Origin: Viridothelium virens
Taxonomy: Eukaryota; Ascomycota; Dothideomycetes; Trypetheliales; Trypetheliaceae
Reading direction: 5' to 3'
Assembly (NCBI GenBank): GCA_010094025.1
Contig: ML991798.1
Coordinates: 62,001 to 126,000 of the forward strand
DNA: 64,000 bases
This document shows, piece after piece, positions 1 to 11,636 of this stretch. Every line of letters begins with the position of its first letter. The first letter of the stretch is position 1. Made by a program: the position numbers and the translations under genes. A model generated the notes under the pieces. It ran no database searches and was not told where the DNA came from. It saw nothing but the letters and a program-made list of their open reading frames with translations.

Positions 1-385
1 CCATAGCGCCGCTGAATTTAACCAAATATAATCCTATGGCCACAGCGAGCATGGCAGGATAGGAAGTTTGAGAATCAGCGGTGATCTGGCTGAGTTTATG
101 AGAATATTCAGGGCTTGGTCCAAGTGGTTTCCAGCAAGAGTACTGCAAATCCAGATGTGATCATTGTGAGAGGTCTGATGAGAAGGTTAGAGAAAACGGT
201 TTTATGCTACGATAAGAAACTCATTGTGGCCATTCGTCCAGTCAGAACCCCTATGCTACAAACTGTATAGGCTTTGCAAACAGCTGCGTAAAAATGAGCA
301 GTAGAAATATTCACGCAATGCCAGAGATCATGTCCCAGCATATACTTGCTATGTACACGGAAGGTAGCGAGACCTTGCTCTGTCC
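1..385. other. 3' flank of the complex I gene
   Basis: This stretch lies downstream of the stop codon of the minus-strand complex I gene. I see no supported gene in it. It should hold the 3' UTR and terminator of that gene. Confidence 0.5.
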
Positions 386-1929
386 TCACCGATCGACCTA
401 CAATAATTATTAGCAACAACACATTTGTGATGACAAAGAATAGAAGTGAACTCACCTCGCCAAACACCAAATCCATGGTCCCGATAATTGCCACTGCATC
501 GGCCAGGAGATGACCCCTCGAAATCTGATCAAAGCAACTCAAATGTGCAAACCCAGGTGCTCGTATCTTACATCGATACGGTCTTTCGCTGCCATCACTC
601 ACCAAATATACGCCCATCTCACCCTTGGGTGCTTCAATTGCTGAATAGGTTTCACCAGGCGGAACAGTGTAACCTTTACTAAATAAAAGGAAGTGATGGA
701 TAAGAGCCTCCATATTCTCTTTCATCGCTGCACGTGGCGGAGGTGCAATCTTATAATCTTCGACTTTGACGGGTCCAGATGGCATCTTGTTGAGACATTG
801 ATGAATAATACGAAGAGATTGTCGGAATTCTTCCATGCGACAGAGATAGCGATCATAACAGTCCCCATTCACGCCAACGGGAACGTCAAATTCCACCTGG
901 TCGTAGGCGTCGTAGGGTTGAGATTTTCTGACGTCCCAGGGCACACCAGAGCCGCGCAGCATGACACCGGTGAAAGAATAATTGATAGCGTCGGCAGCGG
1001 AGACAACACCGACGCCTTGGGTCCGGCCTTTCCAAATACGATTATCAGTGAGTAGTTCCTCGGTTTCGTCGATACGGTCACCAAACTGGGTAGCCCATTG
1101 GTAAATATCGTCAAGGAGGCCGAGGGGAAGATCTTGAGAAACGCCACCAGGGCGAACGTAGGCAGCATGGAGGCGGGCGCCAGAGACACGTTCGTAGAAT
1201 TCCTGCAACTAGCTTAGCTTCGTTCTCATCGATATGATATGTCTGACACGGGAAGTGTACCATGAGCTTTTCTCTTTCTTCGAATCCCCACAAAAATGGG
1301 GTCAAAGCTCCCACATCCATAGCGTGACTGAGCACACTCATGAGATGATTCAAGATCCTCGTGATCTCCCCAAACAATGTCCGAATCCACTTCGCTCTCT
1401 CCGGAATCTCCACATTGAGTAGCTTCTCGACTGCCAGACTGAAGCACTGCTCATTCGTCATCATGCTCACATAATCCAATCGATCAAAATACGGTAGTGC
1501 TTGCAGATATGTCCGGTATTCAATAAGCTTTTCAGTGCCTCGATGGAGCAAGCCGACATGTGGATCTGCGCGTATAATCTCCTCGCCATTGAGCTCAAGT
1601 ATGAGACGGAGCACTCCATGCGCAGCTGGATGTTGTGGTCCGAAGTTGACGGTGTAATGTCGAATCTTGCGATTCTCGGGATTGGAGCCGTCATCGGGAG
1701 TGACGTTCATGTGTTGGGGATCATTCTCATTTATCGGATGGCCAAAGTTTGGGTCGACTGGTATAAGGCGAGTGCCAGTGCCCGTTTCTTGTGCAGGCTC
1801 AGCAAAGTGGCGTGGAACGGAGGTCGAGATGGGACGGGAGAGCTGGCGGAGAGGTGTAGGTCGTGAGGGAGGCCGTATACACAGTCTTTTGGCGCTACGG
1901 CCAAGAAGACGACCGATTGAAACAGACAT
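386..1929 (-). CDS. nuo-49: NADH:ubiquinone oxidoreductase 49 kDa subunit (NDUFS2 type), mitochondrial complex I
   Basis: Core subunit of respiratory complex I, in the peripheral arm on the matrix side, where it helps form the quinone-binding pocket. The model has three exons (1261-1929, 456-1202, 386-397) and encodes 475 residues. The first ATG in frame is at 1929. The N-terminus (residues 1-45) is Arg/Ser-rich and lacks acidic residues until about 44, as in a mitochondrial presequence. [19 protein letters not shown] starts near residue 91, and [18 protein letters not shown] and the C-terminal [20 protein letters not shown] are family signatures. Introns are 1203-1260 and 398-455. The last coding exon is only 12 nt and supplies V-D-R-stop, which restores the conserved FGEVDR end. 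Without that intron the frame would run about 60 residues past the normal end. The gene is head to head with RPC40, 201 bp apart. Identity is firm; the exon borders are inferred. Confidence 0.95.
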
Positions 1930-2130
1930 GTTCAACCAGTCTAGAGTGGGGAGTAATTGGGATGAAGTGGCTTAAAAGGCCAAAGTCGTCGACGTCGTTG
2001 ATGTCTCTGAGCCGCGCTCGGGCGGTGAAAGATTCTGCCGGATTTCATCTCTGGATCACATACAGTAGCCCAAGAAATTTTAGAGGTACCGTAGACATTA
2101 ACCCCACCATGAAGCTGCTATACCACCACA
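1930..2130. promoter_or_regulatory. Shared promoter region between nuo-49 and RPC40
   Basis: The start codons of two divergent housekeeping genes are 201 bp apart, so both promoters must lie here or overlap the neighbouring gene. I see no clear TATA box. The region is inferred from gene arrangement only. Confidence 0.5.
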
Positions 2131-2144
2131 ATGCCTGGACCTAG
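2109..2144 (+). other. Possible upstream ORF overlapping the RPC40 start
   Basis: An ATG at 2109, in a good context (ccaccATGa), opens an 11-codon frame (MKLLYHHNAWT, then TAG at 2142-2144). It overlaps the RPC40 start at 2131 in another frame. If the mRNA begins upstream of 2109, scanning ribosomes would meet this ATG first, which would reduce RPC40 translation. If transcription starts between 2112 and 2130 it is irrelevant. Confidence 0.35.
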
Positions 2145-3329
2145 TCAAAAAGAGCTGGACAGACGCAAGCGTGTCGGCGTGAACAAGCACACCGTCTCTA
2201 ATGTCTCTAGCACCGACTTTCCCGGCCACTATCCTGGCGAGGATCACTCATTCAACATCAACCAATTTATAAAGGTTTAGATTGACCTCCCCAACACTTC
2301 TCTTCCTAGAGCGCTGATTTCCCTCAGAACTGCACTATTCAGTTTCATCAACGCTCTCCGTCCCAATCCGTCTTCTCTCTCATTGGCATCGACACCTCCA
2401 TTGCAAATGCCCTGCGTCGGATTCTCCTCTCCGAAATCCCAACCCTTGCAATCGAGGACGTTTTTGTTTATAACAACACTTCCATAATCGCCGATGAAGT
2501 CCTAGCTCACCGGCTGGGACTTATTCCACTTCGCATTGCCAATGCAGAAGGCTTGAAGAGCATGCAATGGTACTTCAAAAGACCAAGCGATGAAGCAGAA
2601 CAGGCCGAACTGCCTGAGAACTTCCAGGAGAGCATCCCGACAGCGGATAACTGTGTCGTATTGACACTGAAGGCAAGTTGCAGTTGGCGAAACGATGGGA
2701 AAAAGAGATGGGAGCAAGGTGAACGAGAACCGACACGACTATATGAGGGCTCGAATGTGTACGCGCATCAATTAGAATTCGACGGTCACGGTCGACAACC
2801 AGATGTTCTTGGAAATGTTGAGCCGGTGAATCCTGATATTCTGGTTGCGAAAATGAGGCCCGGGCAGATATTGGATTTACGATTACATTGTTACAAAGGA
2901 ATCGGAAAGGACCATGCAAAATTTAGTCCTGTAGCAACGGCTTCATATCGACTGCTACCCACTATTGATATCCTACAACCAATATTAGGTCAGGAAGCGA
3001 GGAAGTTTGCTCGCTGCTTTCCCAAAGGCGTTATTGGTATTGAGACCGTCTCGGGTGCTGATGCCAATAGGGACTCTGGTTATGCAGGCCATGAGGGAGA
3101 AGAGAAAGCGGTGGTCAAAGATACATTCAACGACACCGTGAGTAGGGAATGTTTGAGGCACGACGAGTTCAAGGACAAGGTGAGACTGGGCCGAGTCAGG
3201 GATCATTTCATCTTTTCGGTGGAGAGCACGGGACAATTTGAGAGTGCCGAACTGTTTGTGGAAGCAGCAAAAGTATTAAAGGGCAAGTGTGCGAGATTTA
3301 GAGGGAATTTGCAGCAGTTGATAAGGTAG
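2131..3329 (+). CDS. RPC40: DNA-directed RNA polymerases I and III subunit RPAC1 (AC40)
   Basis: Alpha-like assembly subunit shared by RNA polymerases I and III, which pairs with AC19 in the nucleus. The alpha-motif region reads SLIGIDTSIANALRRILLSE, then NNTSIIADEVLAHRLGLIPL. GKDHAKFSPVATASYRLLP and the C-terminal dimerisation segment (FIFSVESTGQFESAELFVEA) are typical. Exon 1 is 2131-2274. The intron starts at 2275 (donor gtttag) and has two possible acceptors in the same frame: 2309 (35 bp intron, 387 aa) or 2327 (53 bp intron, 381 aa). I prefer 2327 because its length and ccctcag acceptor are more usual and the product aligns better. The second exon ends at 3329. A small overlapping uORF precedes the start. 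Confidence 0.93.
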
Positions 3330-3853
3330 CGCATGATGCACGCATGACTTTTGCATAGCCTTGGCGTTGGGAGACCGATACCGATTAAATAGGGTTGACA
3401 CGATACGGAGATCAATTATTGAAGAGAGCGACGAATTTCGTCTAGCCAGTAATATGTCTTCATGCGATCAGAGCCACAAGCTAACGATATGCTCACCATC
3501 TGAACCCCTTAACTACTTTCGCTTCGAAACGTAGCACTAGACATAATCATCGCATGGATTATGCGAAATACGAAACGCTCACGATATCCTAATCCCTACT
3601 TTCATACCCAGCCTCGCATTCGTCTGCCTAAGCACAGCCTCTTCTCAACACCCTGATCGCCTTGAACGCCCCACGTAAAGAAAAAGGTGGCTTTAGTCGT
3701 GCCAACGTTGCCAAGCAACAGCGCTTCCACGCCAGGAAGCCTCGCTTTCCAGAATTGAGAGATCATGGTATCGTAACACGATGTATCGCTGTGTGTGCGA
3801 CGGAACAACGAACATGTCCAAATTACATAATTAGGCCAATAGTAAAAGGGATT
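3330..3853. other. Intergenic, RPC40 and rhodopsin-like gene tails
   Basis: This 524 bp stretch separates two convergent genes. I see no ATG-initiated frame with protein-like composition. It should carry both 3' UTRs. Confidence 0.5.
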
Positions 3854-4954
3854 TTAGACCACATTATGATGTGGGGCAGCATGCCCGTATTTTTCGTTGC
3901 TATCACGGTAGCTGTAAGCTTCATGGTCCACTGATTGATTTCGCGGAGTACTCGATGATTGAGAGTCTTTAGGAGCCATGTGCGGGAAGCTATCGGCGCT
4001 CTTCATGGGTCTCGAGGCGGAAGAACCAGTACGTCCGCTGGTCGAATGTTTTCGTGAGCTGTATCTCTCGGACCATCTTTGAGAATGATCCTTGATGCTG
4101 TGGAATAGTGGCTTCAAAGCAGGTGTGCAGCCGCAGATCAGGCCGGTGTTGATCTCAAGAACACTGAGCATGAAACCAATACCGGCATACCATGTTCGGT
4201 CGTAGGAAACCATGTCATACGTCGAAATGATGAAGCGAGCGCATGCGACTGCCCATGCGAGGAAGCCGCTTGTAAGAACAAGAGAAATTCCCAGCTTCTC
4301 TTTGAATGACTTGAGTTGCAGTCGCCAAACCATGAAAAGAGGCAGAATGGCGATAATTAAGTCGCTAGACATGTGACCAACTCCGTAAGCAATGTTGGCA
4401 GCAATGGTGTTGATGCAATGACCCGGAATGGATTTGTTATAGGTTCTGGCGGGTGGATCGCATCCCAAAAATTCGGTGATGAAGTTGCAGAAAAGGTAGC
4501 CGTTGGTGTAAAAAAGAGTGATGTAGCATGCCCATCGGAAGATTTTGTTCACCTTGAACAGTTGGAGATAGAGTAGTAGCAGTGCCGTTTTGTAGCCCGC
4601 AAGACTAAGAACGTAGAACTCTGAAGCAACCCCAAGCCAGTAGTAATACTCTGCTGAGAGTTCTTTAGTGTACGTCCAGACATGCTGGCCCATGCCATGA
4701 TGTGTTGCTATCCCGAGGGTGATGCTATAGCAAATGATGAAGACCATAGTAATAGCGGAAACATCTTCATGAGTCGTTAGTCTCGACTCTTCTCACAGGG
4801 CGCACAAGCACCAATACTCACAGTCATTGAGCGCGAGAGATCGCGTTACGAAGCCGCGAGTATACAGACGCAAGGAGAGAAAGAGGAAAGTGACAAATGG
4901 CGCAACGATACATGTCACCCATATGGCGTGTCCCCACGACCACGGAAGACCCAT
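3854..4954 (-). CDS. Fungal rhodopsin-like integral membrane protein (PTH11-related family)
   Basis: The model has two exons (4822-4954 and 3854-4764; intron 4765-4821, 57 bp) and encodes 347 residues. The ATG at 4954 begins MGLPWSWGHAIWV; frame extends upstream but has no earlier ATG. Splicing gives LNDYVSAITMVF, matching the L-D-D-Y/W-D-D boundary usual in this family. About seven hydrophobic segments follow, including YWLGVASEFYVLSLAGYKTA, then a Ser-rich cytoplasmic tail of about 90 residues with SSRKHSTSGRTGSSASRP. Cys residues in the second extracellular loop (FLGCDPP, GHCIN) fit the family. The fold belongs to the large Pezizomycotina family often listed as rhodopsin domain or PTH11-like. 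A ligand or role cannot be read from sequence. There is no CFEM domain. Confidence 0.85.
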
Positions 4955-7900
4955 ATTTCTGGTGGAAGGTAGAGACGAAGGAGTGAGCGTTGACGGTGAT
5001 GAGCTGGGCGACTTGTGTGGAGGGCTTGCGCCTATTTGAAGGACGCGGAGAGCGTGGGACAGGGTAGTAATCCTCAGAAGCCTACAGGTGAAGGGTTCGG
5101 GCAAGCCCGAGATAATTTAAGGATGGAAAGAGGCTGTCGGCAAAGCTGGTCGAGAGTTACAACAAAAACGTCCTAGTCAGTGCCACGCTTAATTTACTCC
5201 TCCCCGCTACGAAGGTCGGCCTGGACAAGAGGGCACCAGAGGTGCAGCAGCAGCAGCAGGGTTACGTCTCCGACTAAAAGTTGACCCTGGAACAGCCACC
5301 AACGGCGTTTGGGTACTGCAGACAGTGCAGAGTGAAGAGCTCCTCGGTGTGTGATTGATTGGCTTGCTTCGGCACTGTTCCAAATCCCAATTATCGGATC
5401 GGTCCGCTACAAAGGTTCGGGTTAGATAAGGTACGGAGTACATTGGTGCTTAGTCCACCGTAGTCTGTAGATTACGGTACCTAGCCACCTAGTACCCTAG
5501 GATATAGCCGAGCACGCTGAATTGCATGATCAGCAACCTTTCCGGCCATCTGCTTCATGCATGGACCGCTCTACGCGCAATTATCTGCTTGATACTATAA
5601 CTTAACCTGCAGGGTGTCCTGCTTCTAGACGAGATTATTGAGAGATTTTCATTAACTTAAGGTTCGCATCGCGACCTCGAACACGCGCTGGATCACATTT
5701 TCAGCGCACGAGTCAGTCGAGGAGAAGACTGACTTTGCAACGGGACGAACAGCTCCTGAGGCGTCGACCCCTGGACTTGGAAAAACTACAATGGCGGGGA
5801 TCCGGATATGTAACGTCCACTTGTAGCAAGTGGGCCACAGCAGTGAGAAGTCATCCACAGCATCGAGGACTGATTCGACGTCAGTGGAGAGGGAGCTGGT
5901 GGGAGCTGAGGCTTGCGCCCTAATCATCAATGCCCGCTAGCCTCAGCTGGCTTCAAAACCGTCACGCCACTTCTTTGGCCCCTATTCCCCTTTCTGTCAT
6001 TTCCACCACCTGCATTAGTTATCTTATGCGATGGGTGCGATGGTTCAACCTCAGCACTTCGGTACCTACCGTGGGCTAAGACGCTGCTCTACGACGAACT
6101 GCTCCGCCTTTCATACCTCCGGTGCCTCCATCGTGGCTTCTCCGTCCGCCGGGACGACCCGAACAATGACGCTCTCTGGTATCTGCAAGAAATCCACTGA
6201 CTGATGATGAGGGCGTTGTGCTGCTGAATGTAGAGGTCCAACTCACACACGTATCGTTTCCTCTGGCTTCAATGATCCCCATGTGCGGATCTTAAATAGA
6301 CATCGGACTAGCACTGATCTCGCCAGCGGTCCAAGAGCAATCGGCTCTCGCTTATGAATACGAATACATGAAAACCCTCTTCGGCACATGCTTATGGACA
6401 AGTCCTACAAGCCTGCGTAGAGACGATGAGCATCCCGGTCATTGAAATACACCAGACAGTATTCTCGCGCAATGTGTCAAGTCATCTTGACAGTCATATT
6501 AAGATGATGACGAGAAATCGAATCGCCTCCTGCAACACACCTTCGAGTCTGGGACCTCGGTAGCCGCAGTATCTTTCAGACAAGAAGACCCGGCCGTTCT
6601 ATAATATCCCTACCGGATGGCTAACTATTCTTCCGCCGCGTGGTCTCGCAAGGTCAAGATCCTATGCCTGCTGATAGCAGTGACGAGTAGGGCGAGCTTA
6701 ATCCAACGTCTATTTTCACCCCTGTTTGCGGAGCCGTTAACTAGCTATCTCCAACAGGGTGAAAGCCCGAGTGCAAAGCGTGGAGGCGAAACACCAACTG
6801 CACTGCCGCCCGCGGTTATTTGCTCGCCCAGATTTGTCGCTCAGACGCTCGATCTCCACAACTTGCGACTTCTTCGTGTATCGCAGATACAATTTCCCTA
6901 ATAATGCTGCAAAGACGAAGGGATCCTTTAATGTGACCCAGCTTGCTTCGTCTTGTTGATGCACTCCACAGGACAGTCATCTGACCTTTCAACTAGAAAG
7001 ATTCAGGCATTATCCACAAGCCGTCCTTTGCTCAATTTAGACGGATTGACAAGATTGTACCTATCCTGTGGCCACCACGTTGAGGGACCGAGTATCTACC
7101 ACGTTGTGTTTTCTTTTGAATTGAAGGCAGCCCTAGTCCTGCACCTATTACATGCATCACGTTCCTGCGTCTGATGTCTGCAGCACCACGTGCGCAGCCT
7201 ACCTGCAACTAGTGGGAAATTCTCCTAAGGGTCAATGGCGAATCACCACCTTTGCAAATCCCCTCCCCAAGATGGAACCTGCTTATCAGACAGTCACATA
7301 CCACTTCTCTCTCTCAAAGTGCGCTAGTGCGAACTTCATTATCGATGCAGGAGGTGGGTATTTTCATTGACCTCTTAGTTACGTTTATCATGTTACTCTG
7401 GTTGGGGTCGTGAATTAGATCACTTGTCAATGCAGCTCGCATCGGCGACGCATTGGCGCGCAGCACCTGTTCTTGGAAGCTTGCATTCAGAATCGCGCCT
7501 TGAGACTAACGCCGTTTGAGCGACATAAGATACCTGCTGATCAGAGAGGGTCTCTCACGTTGAAAGCATTAAAGTGCTTCAAGGTTCATTTCTATCGATT
7601 CGCCACCACTATCTTCACAAGCAGTGGAAATTGACTTGCCGGGAGTTAGTCTCCAACTTGGCAGAAAATTGACATAGAAGTGTCTAGTGCTGTTTTTTTT
7701 TCTTTAGAAAAAAAAAAGGAGAAAGAAAGAAACGGGAACCTAAAGGCCGGACGAAGAACATGCTTGTGAAGGAAGCCAGTTTGGAATCGTCTGAGTTGGC
7801 TCGATAATATTCTCTTATTCTTAGTTACCTTGTGACGTTTTCCTAGTAATCACCACTTCCATTTTCGTCGTTCCACAGCTACGATCACCAATCCTTCTCG

Positions 7901-8358
7901 ACGCTACCGAGATTCGTCCACTTCGGGAAGTGTTCGTGTTTGCCTGCCCCAATTTCAATACCACGTTGCTTCGGCCGATAGCTGATGTCGAATGGAACAC
8001 CCACTCTTCTGACAACCTCTCCTTATTCCAGATCTTCTCGAGGAGCAAAACCGAAACCACGTTCGATGTCTACTCAGAGTTGACACCAAGGCATCGATCG
8101 ATCTACAGCAATGCCACTATACTATGACGAAGTTCATCAAGATTGTGGTTCGTAAGTATCCTAAGTTTCTCGGCGAATGTACAAATACAAAGCATCTACA
8201 GTCCGCTTCCGGAAAACATCGAAGTCATCTTCATAGTCAAACATCCATGAAAGAATTATCTCCATCCCAATTCCGTCTCCAAATTTTCTTGTACAACTTC
8301 AGCCCCTCAGCATCAACTTAAGGTCCTCTCCCTCGCCCCTCTAGGACCTCGTGCTCCT
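4955..8358. other. Gene-poor intergenic stretch (3.4 kb)
   Basis: I find no gene here that I can support. Open frames up to about 95 codons exist on both strands, but most lack an ATG or a recognisable motif. The best is a 91-codon ATG frame on the minus strand, 5652-5927, of unknown merit. Visible small features are a CAG run near 5244-5260, a TACGGAGTA motif at 5432-5440, clustered GGTACC-like steps near 5478-5500, and an A/T homopolymer pair near 7686-7720. It may hold regulatory DNA, a decayed gene, or a gene too spliced to see by eye. Confidence 0.4.
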
Positions 8359-9513
8359 TCACAGCTCTGTTAGTGCGCGCTCGCAAAGCATCTGAATTCT
8401 TTCCGCCCCCTTCTCCCCAAACACGTTCTTTCTTTCCCACCCTCTGGCTCTTCCTTCCCGAACTCGTTCCGCCTTGTCCTCCTCACTCATCGTCCCTGTG
8501 GGAAGCACCCAATAGCTCGCCGGCGCAGATGTTAGCCTCTTCCTCTGCTGAGTATTCGAGGCCGCCTCTTTTAGCGTTTGTACAGCACGGATGTGGTATT
8601 CCAGTTGGTCGCGAAGAGTGCCAAGATGGAGGGTGTATTTGGCTTTGGAGCGAGCAAGAAGCCAGTCTTCGGTAGAGCCGGGTGAAGTGGGCGAGGCGGG
8701 AGGAGATGCTGTTTCTACATTACGGCAGACAGGAAGTACCGCAGGCACTATCCTTGACTTGAGTGAGAGAGGTGATGGTGTCCTGCCACTTTCCACTGAT
8801 GTCGTTGACGAGCCATCACCCTGTGAGAATCGTTGTGCTCCAGGAGTTCCTTCCCATCCGAGCTTTATTGGCTCCCAGTCTGATGAGCATGCGGACGATG
8901 CACGTGAGGACTGCGAAAGACAAGCTCCATCGACTGTCGTTGCCATAGAGGAGGTAGATGATGTTGACTTTGGACGGCTTTCATTCGTCGTGACATAGTA
9001 TGGAGATTGTGAGTGGTCAAGATGGGTCAATGTCTCAAAAATGGAGTCTTGAGACATCAAGCTAGGTATGGGCTTCCCACTGAAAGCATTGGCAGAAGCC
9101 AATGATCGCAAGGCCGCAATGTAATAACTTTCGGCGAGCTCCAGGGTCGATAGCTTATTCGTTGCATAGTTGCTCATCGCGCGCGCCAAGCCCTCGTAAG
9201 ACAACGCCGAATAAAAATTGGTATAAGTCATAGACACCGGGTTCGTCTAAATATCAGTACTATCAGCACCCTATCCACGGAAACTGAGATGCAGGAAAGA
9301 TGGGCAAGCTTTAAAAGGATGTGCTGAACGTACCGTTTCTGAACAAGACAAGAATTGTTCACAGAGTTGCACGCATTGCCTAAACTGACGCTTGAAATAC
9401 AGAGTCTTGATCTCGAAGAATGTGCAACGCATTCTCTGATTCATTGTAGCTTTCTCCCAAATGGTACGAAGGGCCGGCATATTTTGAGTAGACCAATGAG
9501 TAGCTGAATCCAT
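8359..9513 (-). CDS. Conserved fungal protein of unknown function, TPR-like N-terminal half
   Basis: The model has two exons (9334-9513 and 8359-9246; intron 9247-9333, 87 bp, donor gtacgt) and encodes 355 residues. The start is the ATG at 9513 (MDSATHWSTQNMPALRTIW); frame continues upstream without another ATG. The N-terminal 120 residues are helical and repeat-like: KTLYFKRQFRQCVQLCEQFL, then YEGLARAMSNYATNKLSTLE and AESYYIAALRSLASANAF, which look like tetratricopeptide helices. Residues 130-250 are Ser/Pro-rich and probably disordered. The last 100 residues contain a predicted coiled coil (LGTLRDQLEYHIRAVQTLKE) and a charged end. I recognise the type as a conserved Ascomycota unknown but cannot give a function. 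Confidence 0.7.
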
Positions 9514-9679
9514 CGCGACAATTTGTTTATAATAGTAACGGGTACCCAAGGCATTTTACGCGACGCAGCTATAAAATCACGGTTCCTCATCGAGTAAATG
9601 TAAATATCAACATAACAATGGCCTGATAACTAGTGTCATGTCATTGTGTGATACCTCTTCTCACCTAAACAAGTCACCT

Positions 9680-9681
<2 letters not shown>

Positions 9682-9719
<38 letters not shown>
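9682..9719. repeat. AC dinucleotide microsatellite
   Basis: About 19 perfect AC units in a row, upstream of the TPR-like gene. It is likely to vary in length between strains. Confidence 0.95.
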
Positions 9720-9720
<1 letters not shown>

Positions 9721-9749
9721 GCGGGGTCGTTCAATACGCGAAGCTGAGA

Positions 9750-10016
9750 ATGTCTCCACCTGCGCAATACTTCGTGCCTTTCATTCCAGCATCCTGCCTT
9801 GACCCACATGGAGCACTCATCGAGCCGGTGGAACCGGAGGTGTTCTATTTCCCTAAAGGTCGGCGGACTGGCCTACGAAAGCAGGATTTCTCCGAGTCTG
9901 TGTCCAGCGACGAAACAGCAGTACTCCCGGGTCCTAACTGTAGGACTCGGCTAGCGAATCATGCGAGGCTGCTAGGTGATGTAGTAAGAAATGTCTGGAC
10001 TATCAGAGCTGTCTGA
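9750..10016 (+). CDS. Doubtful small ORF, 88 codons
   Basis: An ATG at 9750 opens MSPPAQYFVPFIPASCLDPH and runs to a stop at 10014-10016. Composition is somewhat protein-like (Pro and acidic residues early, Arg/Leu-rich late), but there is no motif, no signal peptide and no known family. It starts 31 bp after the AC microsatellite. It may be chance. Confidence 0.2.
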   Translation: MSPPAQYFVPFIPASCLDPHGALIEPVEPEVFYFPKGRRTGLRKQDFSESVSSDETAVLPGPNCRTRLANHARLLGDVVRNVWTIRAV

Positions 10017-10593
10017 CATCTTGACCTCCGCACATTTTAAGGGTTCCTCGGCAAGTTCTCCCTTTGTTCGAAGAAGAGAGATGCAGTTGGTAAGGATATC
10101 AAGTAAGAGTTGATAGAGGATCTCCTATAACCTGTTTTAGCTCTGCACAACCCGAAAGATTCCCAGCATGATCTAGAGCTGGTTGTATCTCGCCGACATT
10201 TCTTATTAAATCCCTGGTGACTCGGCTGAATGATCAATACCTTATCTGGACAAAATCGCCGACTGACGGTGCAAACTAGATAAACCAAGAATAGGTAAGG
10301 CCACAGCCTCATCAATCAAATACCTATCGAAGCATAGCAACCCTCTGATAAAGCGTCGATTTGAAGAAGATTCATTATTTCTAAGCCTTAAGAGCCAAGG
10401 GGCAATATGGAACTCAGTGAGCTAGTTTGAGCAATCTGTCCTTCAATTTCAAGCCGTGCTATCATGCAAAGCAAACTTCATTCTCTGGCAACTTCCTCAT
10501 CGTCGAGAGGTAGTGCTGCCAGATCCATCTCAAAAGAGCCACATCTCTTCCCATTTCTCTCTCTCTCTCAATATGTATTATATCTGAATCGCA

Positions 10594-11636
10594 TCACATC
10601 TTCTTCTCGAGTTCTTCATAGAAGAGCGCCATCTCTTTCTCGGTGAAGGGCTTAAATCCATTTGGAGTTCTCAGGGCGCGAGGTCCGAATTTGAGCGGTT
10701 CCAGAGCCATTTCCTTCCCTAACTTAGTTACACGAGAGGAAAGCCAGCTACCAGCATCAATGGAAAAGCACCTGGCGAGCTTAGCGGGCGGGCCCGTCAT
10801 GGGGTAAATCGCAACATGGAAGCGGCGGAGCTCCTTGCATTCAGCCAAGAGCATGAAGAGCATATGAATGTCCTTGCGAATGTAATTGTCGAGAGAGACA
10901 TTCTTCAAGTGACCACGGGCTTCGTTGCCAATACCAACGAGGAATTTGATGAAAGTATTGCTGGTATCGGCAGAAAACGACGTCTTGCCGTATATGAGCG
11001 GAAAGGTCTCAACCCTTGTTTGCTTGTCAACTCCAAGGAGAGCAAGGCGATTTTTGCCGGAGTAGCCTGTAGCTGTAATGCCGGCCTTCGTGCTCGATTT
11101 TGGCCTAAGATGTATAAGACCTCCAGTATGAAGAATGATCTTGTGAATGCGGTCACGAATCTCAAGGGGCAATTCCAAATAGCGAAAGGGCGATTCCGGC
11201 TTGAATATGATGGCAGAGCAACCGGCATACTTGCCTTCAGTGATGGCGATCTGACTGATGCATGAGTATGGTATGTATATTCAAAGTTCGGACAGATTGA
11301 CTCACTGTGCGGGTTGCAGTAAATCCACGGGAAGAGCGAACCTTGAGATCGAGAGCAAAGCCTTCAGTCTTAGACAAAACCTAGTATTCGTTAGCTAACG
11401 TGCACATAGATAACGAAGGATTTCACTGACGCTAGCTTCAGGACTTTCGCCGGCATACAAGGCATCTACTGCCACAGTAGCGTTGTCTTCGGAGGCCAAA
11501 GCCTTGTAAGGGGTCTTCATTGCGGCCCTTGTAGATTTGGGCTTAGTAACCTGTGGCAGATGAGCGAAAGTCTCTTGAATTGTTACTCCTCACGAACATT
11601 AGACTCGGCCTTCACTGCGGGCTCGGTTTTCGCCAT
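10594..11636 (-). CDS. Fungal protein with 2EXR/F-box-like domain, unknown function
   Basis: The model has four exons (11598-11636, 11431-11550, 11306-11380, 10594-11250), all joined in phase 0, and encodes 296 residues. Introns are 11551-11597 (47 bp), 11381-11430 (50 bp, with a ctaac branch site) and 11251-11305 (55 bp). The start is MAKTEPAVKAESN at 11636. The C-terminal 200 residues open with FRYLELPLEIRDRIHKIIL, the hallmark of the large Pezizomycotina group annotated as 2EXR, DUF7730 or F-box-like, followed by NRLALLGVDKQTRVETFPLI, where such proteins ask whether a residue was moved from its native place. The N-terminal 100 residues are basic and low in complexity. These proteins are often assumed to be SCF adaptors, which is not shown. 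The first small exon is the least certain part. Confidence 0.68.

Larger units (their letters stand above)
9514..10593. other. Intergenic between two minus-strand genes
   Basis: About 1.1 kb without a confident gene. It holds an AC dinucleotide repeat (9682-9719) and one 88-codon ATG frame on the plus strand, listed separately. A short CT run lies near 10558-10569. Confidence 0.45.
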
